A DNA stretch of 64,000 nucleotides from Agrostemma githago (GCA_958450325.1 OY288261.1:13133277-13197276); one strand, 5' to 3'. Shown: positions 22,458 to 34,144, counted from the stretch's first letter. Notes: generated from the letters alone by a model not told the origin. Numbers and translations: made by a program.

Positions 22458-22762
22458 GTTGGAAACAAGTTTCCAGCGATGGTGTAACTTGAATGAGGTC
22501 GGTGAAGCTCATTTCCTTGTTCCTAGTTGTTGTCACTACATGTTTTGGCCCTAAAAAGCCCACCCTAACCAATATCAGGACCAATCGACCTCTTCGCGGT
22601 AAGATCATTATGGATACGCGGAGAGACCCTCGGTTGAAGCTCCGGTCGCCTAACGCGCATCCCGCGGATAAACTAAGCGAATGGTCCAAACAGACGGTAC
22701 GTCACTCACCTCCCCGGTGACTGGTCGCCACCTAAGCAAGGGCTATTCGTGGTTGGTAGCCT
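22458..22762 (+). mobile_element. Leader of element Y, part 1
   Basis: Non-coding sequence between the PBS and the CACTA insertion. The short open frame at 22493-22720 has no recognisable domain. The last three bases (22760-22762, cct) are the target site duplicated by the CACTA element. Confidence 0.6.
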
Positions 22763-25700
22763 CACTACTACAAATGTTGGCAAAGAAACCACTAAGAAGA
22801 CACCATGTAAACCTAAAAATGATTTCTTACATCAAAGAAACCTTTAATAAAAAATAAATGGTCTCTTATATATAATAAAGAAATCATTTAATTATTAGAT
22901 GGATCTCTTATGTATATCAAAGAAACCATTTAATTATTAAATGGTCTCTTATGTATTGTACTATAACAAAGAAACCATTTAATGACCATTGATTTCTTAC
23001 CTTTGACTTCATTAAAAAAAATTAATCTCCAAAAAAAGAAAAACAAATTGATTCTCATACATTCACTCCAACGCACTCCACAATCCTCAATTCATCACCA
23101 AATTAAACAAAAAGAACCCTAGAAAACCCTTCTACACAGATTAGCGAAATTCGTATCAGCGAAATCCATAAATCTTCAAAAATCTTCAGGTTTTCTCTTT
23201 TTTTTTTTATTTGTTCACAGATTAGCTAAGCTTGTTGATTGTAATACGTTTTTCTGTTTTTATTTCTATGAATTGCAGGTTTCATTTTAGATGGAAATCC
23301 TCTAATCTAACGTGAGATTTTGAGACGATAAACCCACAGTGAGCAGCAGCAACTGGGTGTCCGCTTTTGAAGAAGTAGCACCAGAATCATCATCATCATC
23401 ATCATCGTCGTCATCGCCTGAAAAGGAATTCTTCGCCGAGCACGATTTCATCGTCGTCGAGAATTCTACGCTCCCTGGTTCGTTCTTTATTTCTACATAT
23501 TTAGATCCTATTTCATCGTTATATGTTGCGTTTTTGTTGACTTGTTTACTTCTAATGGTTTCATGCCCACCAGTTGTTCGATGATTTGTTTCTTTGACAG
23601 GGAATAGCTAGGTAAGTAAGTTATTCATCGTGTTTTTATTGTCCAGGATACTGTCGTCTTAAAACACTAGACTATTACATTCGTTTGGGTTGAGCATTCC
23701 TGCTGACTTCTACTCTGTTTTGGGTTGAGCATTCACATAACGTCGGCGTCAATAAGTTGGATGTTTGCTTGAAATTGAGTGAAGTCTGTTCTATGTAGTC
23801 CTTAGTTTGATCATTTGATTTCTATTTTTCTTATGATCCTATTTAGACTCCCTCGCTCTGATCCTTAATTAAAGGGTGGAATCGAACCTCCATCTGTAAC
23901 TAGACTAAGACGGGTCAAATAGGGTAGAAATCCACCATGTTCGTCTCAAGAGCGACCAACTAATGCTTGCATGCTTTGTATAATGGTATGGGTTGACTTT
24001 AGGCTAATTTGTACTGTAAATCTGTCTTTACTGATCTGACTATACTGTATTTCAGCTTAACATAGTCTCTTTCCACTATCTTGCAAAATGTATTTCGTAG
24101 TATGAAATCAAAACGAACATCCAAAATGAAAAATGGAAGGATCGAGGACCAAGTAAAGGTGGGACTATAGTATTGCATGAGATTATATGACAAGTACTCA
24201 GGTGTCTTCTCCATTGGTTGTTACGAACTTACCATCACATATCACTACCAACGAGTGGAGTACCATCCATTCACTGTCACTGTCCTAACAAACAAATAAT
24301 ACTTAGATCTAGTTATTAATAGCTAAAGATGTGATCTATTATCTAACTAAACTAACCCATTTTCCAAACAGTTAGTCTTCCTTGTATCCGTCATTCTGTT
24401 ATAACGGGTCAAATACTTTATACGGAGTACCACCCATTTATATAGAAAATACAACCCATTACTTTTGTTGTGTTTTGTTTTTTCTATGTACACGGATAAT
24501 ATTTAACCCGTTATAAGAAAATGACGGATAACTTCATCACAAACAAGAATGTGTGTTTTTCAAATCACTAACTCATAATACATGTTTCAATTAATTACTC
24601 CACATTACTAGACATTAATAAAAGACAACCATGATCCCATAGTAAGAGACCCATTACACGTAAAATGATAGTGTAAAACGATTTCACGTGAAATTATTGT
24701 GTACTCTGTATTGACCAATTGATCGTTTCATGGGATAAAACTGTCTCATATACTAACGACTAACATAGAGATTAAAGTAGTTTTCTGTTGGTCTTAAGCA
24801 AATAAACACTTGTTTGATTTCCAAAAATATTGAGTGAAGCGGGTTCTCTTCCCGTGTTTGTGTTTCCCTCTGAAACTTGTCTCACTCGCTACTCACCTGA
24901 TTCCGTACGTGGTGACTTTAAAGTTCAAATTAATCACATTTTTAGGTTTGATAGATTTCTGGGTTGGATTGAAATTCTTAGATTTCACATGTATATGCTG
25001 TATGTGGTCAAGGGTTAGTGTCTAAATTCTAGTAATATTATGTGGTGGCATGCTATGGTGTGGTGGCATGCATTCTGGCATGGTTAATTTTCTAGTTTAT
25101 CAATGCTATATCCGTCATATATGCCATATGGGTTTTATTAGCCTGAGCAAGTATTGACCTTACCCGTCAAGTATTGGTATCTTTGACAGTTCTTTGCGTA
25201 TTGGATGCCATCAGCTCATAAGGACAGAAATCCTTACAAGTAACAGACTAACAGCCAATGCGATCGATATTTACATCTTTCTAGTGATAAAAGCCACTGT
25301 GTTTCTGAAGTTCGCTTCAATGTTGTATTGTTGTGTGCATGGTTGATAGAGGAAAATAGGTCTAGGACTGTTTTAATTTCTGCCACTTTATGCTTCTTTT
25401 TTCACATGTTGTAGGATAATACTTTATTGAATTATGTTACGAAGTGTAAATTTTTGCTACCCCATCTATGAAATCTTGTGTTCTCTAGTTTATACTTGTT
25501 CTTTTGTATTGATTGTTGTTTAAATTACAAGTTCGTGACGGAGGGCATGGGTTGTTATTTTTGATCTTCTTGAATAATGATTAATAATGTTAAGTATATT
25601 AATTGATAATTGTTGAGACTACCGCAGTTGGAGTATTTCTAAATGTTTGTTAACTTGTTTAACCTTAACAGAGGGGGATTAACATATTGTTGGTTTCGAA

Positions 25701-26576
25701 ACGTATTTCGTAGTATTTTGTTTCACTGCTTGCATTGTGAAATAGGAACCGAAATTATGTGTTGCTTTGAGTGTTTGGTTTATTTATAGTTTTAATACCA
25801 TATGATGTTTTTCCAAGTGTATGAGCTTAATGTGGATTTTTTTGTTGTTGTTGTAGTATTTTAAAGATGTAGCGAAATCATATACACAAGAAATGATTGA
25901 CGGGCTACGAGAGATTGTGGATTACGTTTGTTCTCAAGCACAAAGAAGATTATTGATTACAAAGTGAATACTCATAATGGTTGGCCCATATATGTTCACA
26001 AATTAAGTGAATAATATTTTTTTTTGGGATAGTTTACGCTTCTAATGTAATTATGACTTATTTCGGGATATATATCTATATATATGGGATATTTTTTGGA
26101 ATTCCGTCTCTTTTTTGGTTGATACTTGAAAAAGAGTACATTGTATTGTAATAGTTGAGTTATATATCTAAATATTAAAATAATTAAAAAATTAATTAAA
26201 GAGACTAACTCCATATATTAATTGTAATAGAAATAAAGAAATCATTCAAGAGTATTAAATGGTTTATTAAGTTAGTAAGCAAAGAAACCATTTAAGTTTG
26301 GTACATGATTTATTAAGGAAAATCAAAGAAACCATTTCAGTACATTACATGGTTTATTAAGTTTAGATAAGACATCATTTATCTCTTCCAAATGGTGTCT
26401 TTCTCATGGACCAAAGAAACCATTTTTCTCATAAAATTGGTTTCCAAAGTATAAACAAAGAAACCATTTTTCTCACATGATTTCTTACCCTAAGACACCT
26501 TTGACCTGGAAATCATCTCCAAAATGGTGTCTTAGGGCATTTTAACATGATTTCTTTGCCATCTTTTCTAGTAGTG
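22763..26576 (+). mobile_element. Non-autonomous CACTA (En/Spm) transposon
   Basis: Begins cactactacaaatgttggc and ends with the complement of CACTACTAGAAAAGATGGC, so both ends carry CACTACTA termini. It is flanked by a perfect 3-bp duplication, cct (22760-22762 and 26577-26579). Both subterminal regions are packed with copies of caaagaaaccattt and its complement (about 22780-22990 and 26225-26550), the expected transposase-binding repeats. At 3814 bp it contains no transposase. Its interior looks like part of a captured plant gene. It sits in the leader of element Y. Confidence 0.85.
23040..25968 (+). pseudogene. Captured plant gene fragment inside the CACTA element
   Basis: The sequence 23040-23189 looks like a plant 5' UTR (ctccacaatcctcaattcatc, aaccctag). 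An intron with GT at 23190 and TTGCAG at 23278 follows. The open frame from 23339 begins GTG AGC AGC in place of a start ATG and reads SSSNWVSAFEEVAPE, ten Ser, then EKEFFAEHDFIVVEN up to a donor at 23478. A second exon-like piece, after ttgttgttgttgtag at 25856, reads YFKDVAKSYTQEMIDGLREI and continues to a TGA at 25966-25968. The middle exons seem lost and the two pieces do not join in frame. I do not recognise the parent gene. The splice calls are by eye. Confidence 0.5.
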
Positions 26577-27891
26577 CCTACCCTAACCTACCCGTGTCTG
26601 CATCCTGCATGAGTGTATGCATTCCTAGTTATGTGTAGCGTGTTTAAACAACCCAAATAAAATATTAAAAATATGGATTCAACCACGACAACATATTCAA
26701 CCGCTCCCGACCCCGTTTTCGAAAAAAAAAGAGGTCATCTCCAAAACTGTCGTTTTAGCGCCGATGCTTCGGCCAAATCAAAATGATTTTCGAAAACCTT
26801 TTTTTTAAACACCGTCACCATGACGGATTTTTCAGAAGACCCTTTTTTTAAACGCCATCACCTTGGCCAAAGTAAAACCCGTCAACAACGAATATCGTTA
26901 ATGTCACCAAAACTCCCGATCAATGGGATCAAGGTACCTCGAACGGTCACATTTTATTTTCAAAAAAAAAAACGTTTTCTTGCGCGTGCCGTTAACACGA
27001 TCGAAACTTCAATTAATGAAGTAAAGGAATCCAAAACGGTTACATTCACAAAACGTTTTTTTACACGCCGTCACCACCATCAAAATAATAAGATGGACAG
27101 ATATGGCCGCACATTTCAAAAGCTTTCTAAAAAAAACATTTTCATAATACCTAGATTCGGTAGTAAAATTTAGTCACATTTTCAAAAACACCGTCACCGG
27201 ACATCACGTTCTGTCACAAAGTCCACCTAGCTACACCACGTATATCGAATTGACTAATTAATAGTCGTCTCGATAAAAGCCCAATTTCACACTTTCAAAA
27301 CCGATTCCTTTAGAATAGCGCTTTTTACAAAATCATCATTTACACTTTCGCTATCGTTGAATTCTCGACGCACATATAGCAACATGTTTTGACGTCACGA
27401 ACGATGTCACCATACTATCGTCACTCCAATTTTACAAATCCTCCTTTTCGAAAGAAAAGACTTCCTTTGTGAAAGCTCGATTGTTTTCAAAAAAAATGCA
27501 TCAAAACTCCTTGATCCTGAGCCAGGATCGCGATCAACTTCTTACGTCGTACAACCGTGTGATTAATTGTCTGTGTTAGTTACTAAGGTCACCTCTACCC
27601 GAGATCTTACATTTTGGGTCGTCTCATCTCGAGAAAGTCCTCTTCCCTTAAATCTCAATCCCGAGATTTATGCCAATTCATCTCGTTATAGAGACATAAA
27701 TTCATTAGGCGCTTCGCCGAATACACCGAGAGTCTAAAGCACCTGAGTCCCTAAACCGATGATCGTAAACACGCGCAAATCAAGGATCTTATTCCCTTGT
27801 CGCTCTACTAGGAGTATTCCTCGAGTCTCTAAGTCATCCGGTGGATCCGATCTGACCTTTTGATCCTTTCCCACTAGAATCACTCCCCAAC
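26577..27891 (+). mobile_element. Leader of element Y, part 2
   Basis: Resumes Y after the CACTA target duplication and runs to the gag start. It has repeated patches such as aaacgccgtcacc and atttcaaaaaca. The ORF at 26820-27173 is rich in Lys, Arg and Phe and resembles no known protein. Long untranslated leaders are usual in Tat/Ogre elements. Confidence 0.55.
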
Positions 27892-28629
27892 ATGTCGGTA
27901 AATTCAAGTGCCATCGAAAGCATCCGCAACGATGTCAATACCCTAACCAAATTGGTTCGCAACATCCATACTTCAGTAACCCGTTTGACTTTCTCCGTTC
28001 GTTACATCGATAACCGCCTCAATTTCCTTGAGAGTAGAGACACAAAAAGCGAAACAAATGCTAATTCGAGCGATTACCATGCCCAAGAACCTACCCAGGC
28101 CAGAGCATCCCAATGCTCTGCCCGATCGAAACTTCCTAAAATCGATACGGGAAAAACCTCAAGACCTTATAAAATCGCATCCAACAAAGTAAAAAGGTCA
28201 CTAAGGGAATTCACCCCAATCAATTCTTCCTACACCGAAGTTCTCGAGCATCTGGTCGATCAAGGGAAGCTCGAGCCCATAGGTCCTACTACGGACCCAC
28301 TCGCAGACAAAAGGGCAAAGTCATGGGATGCTAATAAATATTGCCATTTCCATCGTGGCAATGGCCATAACACTGAATCTTGTTTTTGACTTAAACACGT
28401 CATACAAGACATGATCGAAAATGGGACGATTCCTCTCCCTCCACCCGAGAAACCAAACAATACCACAAACCCCTTTAGCATTCACACGGTCTTCGACGAC
28501 GCCATCGATTGTTCCCACCTCGACCATATAGAGGAGAATGTCCGGAATATCGAGGAAGATCCTGACAACCCACGGGCGTCCACCGATACGAGTAAATTTT
28601 TATCCGAGTCAGAGTCTAGTTCGTCTTAG
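27892..28629 (+). pseudogene. Shortened gag of Tat-like element Y, one internal stop
   Basis: The ORF of 165 codons starts at ATG 27892, stops at TGA 28387-28389, and the same frame continues to TAG 28627. The first 50 residues could form a coiled coil. The C-terminal part has FTPINSSYTEVLEHLVDQGK and the CHFHRGNGHNTESC motif, both typical of Tat/Ogre gag. The motif HVIQDMIENGTIPLP follows the stop. At about 245 codons it lacks most of the usual central gag. No protease, RT or integrase follows, so Y is non-autonomous. Confidence 0.75.
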
Positions 28630-29927
28630 GGCCTAGACCTAATAGTATAACAAATGTATTTTGTTTTTACATTGAGTCAGGACGTGCGAGGGGATTTGTC
28701 CTCCACCTCCCCGAAAACAATATCTCAGGCGCATAGCCCGCTTATTACTATCAATAAAAAGAAATAAACTTTTCTTCCTTTATGATGCGCCTCGACAATC
28801 GCTTGATTTAATAACGCACTTTCTCGCTTAAAACTCGATATTATGCCATTTATCAATAACAGTCAAAGATACCTCAAAACAACGAGGAATTACAAAAACC
28901 GAGATTTCGTGTTCTCTTTTTACCTATCCCATGTCTGGTGTAGAAAGTCACATTACCATCCCTTAGAACGAGCATTCCCGAATCCTATGACAAATCTAGA
29001 TAATCTTTTAGCTTGTGATCAAAGACGGAAGGCAAACCCATTTCCCCACAATAAATACCTCTCAAATAAAGACCGAACAATTCCTACCCTAGGTGCTAGT
29101 CTGACAAAAAGAAAAAGAAGACTGAAATGGCCAAAAGGAGCCAAAGAAAAAAATGAAACCAAGGCCAAACTAAACCGGTCCAATTCAATGATCGAGACCA
29201 AACTCAACGGTCAAAATGAAACTCCCAATCATTCAATTCGACTTTAAGTGCAAAGTCCGAACAAAAAAAAAGGGGAAACAGAAAAATGAACAGACCAGTC
29301 AACTTGCACCCAAATACTAGCCTCCCTACATTACAACCTTTAAGACCTTCCTGAGACACTTGTTAGGAGACAGTCCGGAATTTTGAGGATTCAAGCTCAA
29401 TAGGATAATCCAAACCGTTAGGGCCAGACATGAAAATCAGATCCCACGTAATTTACATCCCGCTCGATTGAAGTCTGAGTTATTTTTGCTAAGCTTCCCC
29501 TTTCCTACCATATTACGAAACCTTAGCCCATAACCCTAACTCCAAAAAAATCAAGCTCCAGATTTTGATCTATCGAAACCACTTAATACCTAGCTCAACA
29601 TTCCAAAACCATCCAAGCCAGTCACCCTGACCCAAACACGACATCTCGGTAATTGTCACTTTCAAGAGGTCACCCCCAATCACTTCGCCTTAGTTCTTTA
29701 ACTAGGGAGAATACACTCTAAACATCTCACATCTATAAAAGAACTACGAACATGGTTTGATTCCGTCTAAACACGCATACGTAGGCAACCCTTCTTCGGG
29801 TATAACCAACCAAATAACAAAATTGATTACTCGATTCACATGCAAACCGGAACCTTTTCCCACGCTCCGGATAACGAGTGATTCCAATGACGAAGCACAA
29901 ACGATGAGCCGAGAACGGAGTGAAAAC

Positions 29928-30110
29928 TCGAAAGGGCGCTTCGGGCAAAATGAAGAAACGAGTTGCGAGCCGTTGTAAAAAAAACCAAAAAAAAACAAAA
30001 AAAGAAGGGAAAAAAAGAGAGCAAAAAAGGTGAGCCAAGGACGGAGTGAAAACCTGAAAGGGCGCTCCGGGAAAAATGAAGAATCGAGTTGCGAGCCACC
30101 ACAAAAGAGG
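29928..30110. repeat. Two-copy repeat of about 120 bp
   Basis: Two copies of a unit running from cggagtgaaaac.cgaaagggcgct to gaatcgagttgcgagcc, separated by A-rich sequence. Three copies of the same unit occur in Z in reverse (37425-37680). Confidence 0.7.
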
Positions 30111-30310
30111 AAAACAAAATTTAAAAAAATGTGCTTCTCATTAATAAAAAAAATCAGTTAAATCAAGCCTTCGTCGGGGCCCTTTACATCAAGCATCCGA
30201 AATCCGGCTACCCCGGAAAATGATAACGTATCAAGCAAAACCCTACAAAAACTAGTACTAGTACGCCGCATAATATCAATTAATACAACATAGTACTAAA
30301 CGGTTGGGCT

Positions 30311-30544
30311 CTACCGGTCCAACTTTTCATTTCCCTCGCAATTCGGGTGTGCTTGCTTGGGTCTCTCACCATTGACCCTCCGAACACAAGCTTCCACCAC
30401 CCTAGTAAAATGCGAGCCCAGCCAATCCCACTTCCCCTCCTCACTCACATCCTCAACATGTATCTTGTCGGTCTCGGCCCGTTTAGATGAACAGGCGAAT
30501 ACTAGGATCGGTAACGCCGTCTTCGGTCGGGTACTTAGCGACAT
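30311..30544 (-). CDS. Antisense ORF 2 in element Y (77 aa)
   Basis: ATG at 30544 to TAG at 30311, on the strand opposite to gag. It contains FTRVVEACVRRVNGE and PKQAHPNCEGNEKLD. In element Z the related sense-reading stretch at 37110-37200 gives ARVVEACVRRG and, after a break, HPDGDE-like sequence, so the amino-acid pattern survives in a diverged copy. Antisense ORFs between pol and the 3' LTR are described for some Tat-group elements (RIRE2, Grande). The function is unknown. It could also be a conserved non-coding block. Confidence 0.4.
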   Translation of the reverse strand: MSLSTRPKTALPILVFACSSKRAETDKIHVEDVSEEGKWDWLGSHFTRVVEACVRRVNGERPKQAHPNCEGNEKLDR

Positions 30545-31294
30545 TAGCCCACATAGCTTCCTTATTCTGTAATACGGTCATCTCCACAATCCTTAACCTT
30601 TCTCTCACACCCGACAACCCCGGATGTCAGGAACGACCTCCGGAAGTCGCTAAACCCCTTTCCAAAAGTCGGAATGTCCGCGCAAGGGTGACAGGTCCAC
30701 ACGGACAATACATTACGTCCATTAGGTCCACCAGACTTAGACGTCCTTTTTATTTTCTTTTTAGGGGGATAAGCTACCCCCACCTAGGCGTGTCGTAGCC
30801 TTTAACAACATCGTCAACCGCGTCTGTGGCCCAGTACGGCATTGTCACTAAGATATAAAAAGTGGTCTACCTTTTTTTTTTTCGAAAAATGGTCTAACTT
30901 TTTTCCTTTGCCTCATTTTAAACATGAATGTCGAGACAGTCACACTTGCCTCCTAACGCACTCGGTCAAAACGTGCCGACTTTTTTTACGCATCGCACCA
31001 TGTCAGGTCAAACACTTTAATCGACGTACTACCCGATCCGATTCCCGGCTCAAACTAACACATTTCAAAAGTTTGAAAAACTGTTTTCGCACTCCCGTGC
31101 AACCCCGACGCATTTTAAAACGCCTTAAAATACGATTAAATCGCAAATAAAATGAACGCGAATTGATTACTTGTCAATCTAGGTCAACATTTCACCAAAC
31201 AAAAACACGAGACTAATCCAATTGATTCAAACACTAAAAATCTTAAGAAAATATACAAAACCTATAAATTCGTACACAAATCGAGTTCATAAGA

Positions 31295-31717
31295 CTAGGG
31301 AGGACCCCTAGAAGCTGCACCGATGGCTATCACGAACTCACCGATGTTGTCATCCAAACCTAAGTCCTCTAAAGCAAAGGTAGGAGACTCGCTACCAACC
31401 ATTCCCGACAACATGTCTAGGGTAACTGTCTCGGGAACTTCTCCAACCTCCTTAGTAGCACCCGTAGCACGACCCGTAGCCTCAGCCTCAGCCTCTCTCT
31501 CCCTCTCAACCCGATGCCTATTCTCACCCTGCGCGGAGGTCTCGCCCTGAGACCGAGCCAGCCACTCCTTAAGTTGAGCAATCTCGTTCGCCCGAGATTG
31601 CAAGAGTTGTCGCGCCTCAGCCGCTTCCGCCTCAAGCTCGGTCACCCGAGTCTCCAGCTGTCCCACCATATCGGGAATGTCTTGCAAACATAACCTACAC
31701 TTGAGGAAAACACGCAA
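31295..31717 (-). CDS. Antisense ORF 1 in element Y (coiled-coil protein)
   Basis: An open frame of up to 140 codons. There is no ATG at the open end; the first in-frame Met is residue 17 (DMVGQ). The stretch GQLETRVTELEAEAAEARQL followed by SRANEIAQLKEWLARSQGE is a strong heptad-type coiled coil. The C-terminus is acidic (LEDLGLDDNIGEF). The frame may be the last exon of a spliced antisense transcript. Its composition is unlike the rest of Y. No family recognised. Confidence 0.45.
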   Translation of the reverse strand: MRVFLKCRLCLQDIPDMVGQLETRVTELEAEAAEARQLLQSRANEIAQLKEWLARSQGETSAQGENRHRVEREREAEAEATGRATGATKEVGEVPETVTLDMLSGMVGSESPTFALEDLGLDDNIGEFVIAIGAASRGPP

Positions 31718-32744
31718 ACAATCTAAGAGCCAATCCTAGGTACACGCACTTACTGACCGAGGTGCCGAAGTGTCACGGGAGACCCTCGAGGCATAGACCC
31801 TGAAGCAGTTGGCAGCCTGCCACAACCGCTGATGGCAAGCCAACGAAACCCGAAAGGTGAAACCACACAAGTTAGCCAAACAAAACCTAACCCTTAGAAT
31901 CCAAAACAGAAACCGAAACTTATCCGGTATACCCGGTCACGTCACTCCATCCCACTCTCCATCTCCTCAGCGAAACACGGGGAAAGAGGCTATGTAAAGG
32001 CTACCCCAGCCACATCGACCCTGAGCAGTGTCAAGGGGAAGTCTGGGGGGCTGAACAACAGCCGAATCAGCCAGCCAAAAGAAAAGCAAACCGTTCAAAA
32101 TGAAAGCAAACGCTAGACCATAGGACAAAACAAACGATAAAACCAAAACCGACACTTCAATAATCCTAAACCTTGGGGCTACTGAATAAAACAAACTGTA
32201 AGAAAAAAAAACTTACATCTACAAGACGCAGCTAGTTCACCAGCACATTCTCCGACGAGTGGTGACTCATCGTGCTCTTAGCTTGAGCCAACCTCCATTC
32301 AATCCCTGCCGGAAACCTAACCGGACGAGCACACACCGTCTTAGATGCCAATCGAGGGAATTAGGAGTAAATTCAAACCCGTAAAGCAAGCAATAAAACC
32401 TCCTCTAGTCGAAATCGACCCCAGCAATAAACGAACACGAGAACCAAGATTAATAAGAATGCTCGCGCTTGACCGCGTGATAAAACGAACAAAACAAATC
32501 GACAATCTTTAAGCACTCGAAGCAATCTGTTAGTCTAAAACAAGCCCCAAAGCACTCCAAGCAATATGTTATCCTAGCAAGTCCCTAAGCACTCAATTTA
32601 CATTCTAGGGGGATTATAATTTTAACACATTCCCGGAAGAATTCACTAAGCAAATGCAAGCCCAATAACTAAGGCAAACACCATTATGCACTCGTTAAGA
32701 GCTTACACTTCAACACTAGTAATTTAAACAACCACTCATACACA

Positions 32745-33565
32745 GACCATGGATAGTCAGAAACTATCCCGAAGAAAACAATAGTCCAGGGATAGTCAGA
32801 AACTACCTCGAAGAAAGCAAAAGACCAGGGATAGTCAGAAACTATCTCGAAGAAAACCAAAGACCAGGGATAGTTAGAAACTATCCCGAAGAAAACAATA
32901 GTCCAGGGATAGCCAGAAACTATCCCAAAGAATACAAAAGACCAAGGATAGTCAGAAACTATCCCAAAGAAAGCAATAGTCCAGGGATAGTCAGAAACTT
33001 TCCCGAAGAAAACCATAGTCCACGGATAGTCAGAAACTATCCCGGAGAAAGCAATAGTCCAAGGATAGTCATAAACTATCCCGAAGAAAACAAAAGACCA
33101 GGGATAGTCAGAAACTATCCCGAAGAAAACCATAGTCCATGGATAGTCAGAAACTATCCCGAAGAAAGCAAAAGTCCAGGGATAGTCAGAAACTATCCCA
33201 AAGAAAACAATAGTCCAGGGACAGTCAGAAACTATCCATAGTCCAGGGATAGTCAGAAACTATCCCGAAGAAAGCAATAGTCAAGGGATAGTCAGAAACT
33301 ATCCCGACGAAAGCAATAGTCCATGGATAGTCAGAAAATATCCCGAAGAAAACAAAAGGACAGGGATAGTCAGAAACTGTCCTGAAGAAAACAAAAGACC
33401 AGGGATAGTCATAAACTATCCCGAAGAAAGCACTTGTCCAGGGATAGTCAGAAACTATCCCGAAGAAAGCAATAGTCCAGGGATAATCAGAAACTATCCC
33501 GAAGAAAGCAACAGGCCAGGGATAGTCAGAAACTATCCCAAAGAAAGCAAAAGTCTGGGAATAGA
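32745..33565. repeat. 39-bp hairpin-forming tandem array
   Basis: About 20 copies of a 39-bp unit containing gggatagtcagaaactatccc, an 8-bp stem with a 5-base loop, followed by gaagaaagcaatagtcca. One copy near 33220 is shortened. Because 39 is a multiple of 3 the array gives a false 149-codon minus ORF (32684-33133) of 13-residue repeats. Confidence 0.9.
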
Positions 33566-33591
33566 TGAGATCCTATTCCGAAGAAAACAAA

Positions 33592-33880
33592 ACTAAATCT
33601 AATGCAGTCACCTGAGAGGGATAAATCTAACGCAGCCACCCGAGAGGGATATATCTAACGCAGCCACCCGAGAGGGATAAATCTAACGCAGCCACCCGAG
33701 AGGGATAAATCTAACGCAGCCACCCGGGAGGGATAAATCTAACGCAGCCACCCGGAAGGGATAAATCGGACACAGCCACCCGAGAGGGATAAATCTGACG
33801 CAGCCACCCGAGAGGGATGAATCTAACGCAGCAACCCGGGAGGGATAAATCTAACTTAATGCAACCACCCGCAAGGGATT
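33592..33880. repeat. 28-bp tandem array
   Basis: About ten copies of a 28-bp unit, ataaatctaacgcagccacc followed by cgagaggg. Copies differ by one to four bases. It follows the 39-bp array directly. Confidence 0.9.
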
Positions 33881-34144
33881 AAATCAAAAACACCAATAAA
33901 TATTTATGCAAAAGGTCCGAAACTACTAAGACAACAAACCCGAGACAAGACGACAAGCACAAGCCCGAGCCGCGATAGGCAACCACAGGCAAAGATGTCA
34001 GGTATGATTTCTAAGCCTTGGCTGGCGAGCCTCAACACGTAGTCTAACGGACTTAAAGCGACCCGACCAGACAGTTACCAGGTCGTAATCCTCGATTGAC
34101 TTGGGTGGCTATACTTTGACTTTCGCCTTGTCCAAGCCTCAGTC

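Larger units (their letters stand above)
28630..34144 (+). mobile_element. Long 3' region of element Y
   Basis: Replaces pol in Y. The block 28920-29105 matches X1. The block 29720-30600 matches Z in inverted orientation (about 37000-37860). The strand opposite to gag carries two ORFs (31295-31717 and 30311-30544). Two tandem arrays follow (32745-33565, 33592-33880). The last 150 bp match the end of X1. Outside these I see nothing protein-like on the plus strand. Confidence 0.65.

Noticed and set aside
29733..30117. Overlapping hydrophobic minus-strand ORFs (Phe-rich) in the 120-bp repeats
   Set aside because: They arise from A-rich plus-strand runs read in reverse. Frames differ between repeat copies and similar frames appear in Z for the same reason.
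32684..33133. 149-codon minus-strand ORF made of 13-residue repeats
   Set aside because: The 39-bp tandem array is a multiple of three, so one frame stays open by chance. There is no start context and the frame ends with the array.
33592..33880. Regular short repeats resembling a CRISPR array
   Set aside because: Units are contiguous with no unique spacers, and the DNA is plant nuclear. It is a simple tandem array.
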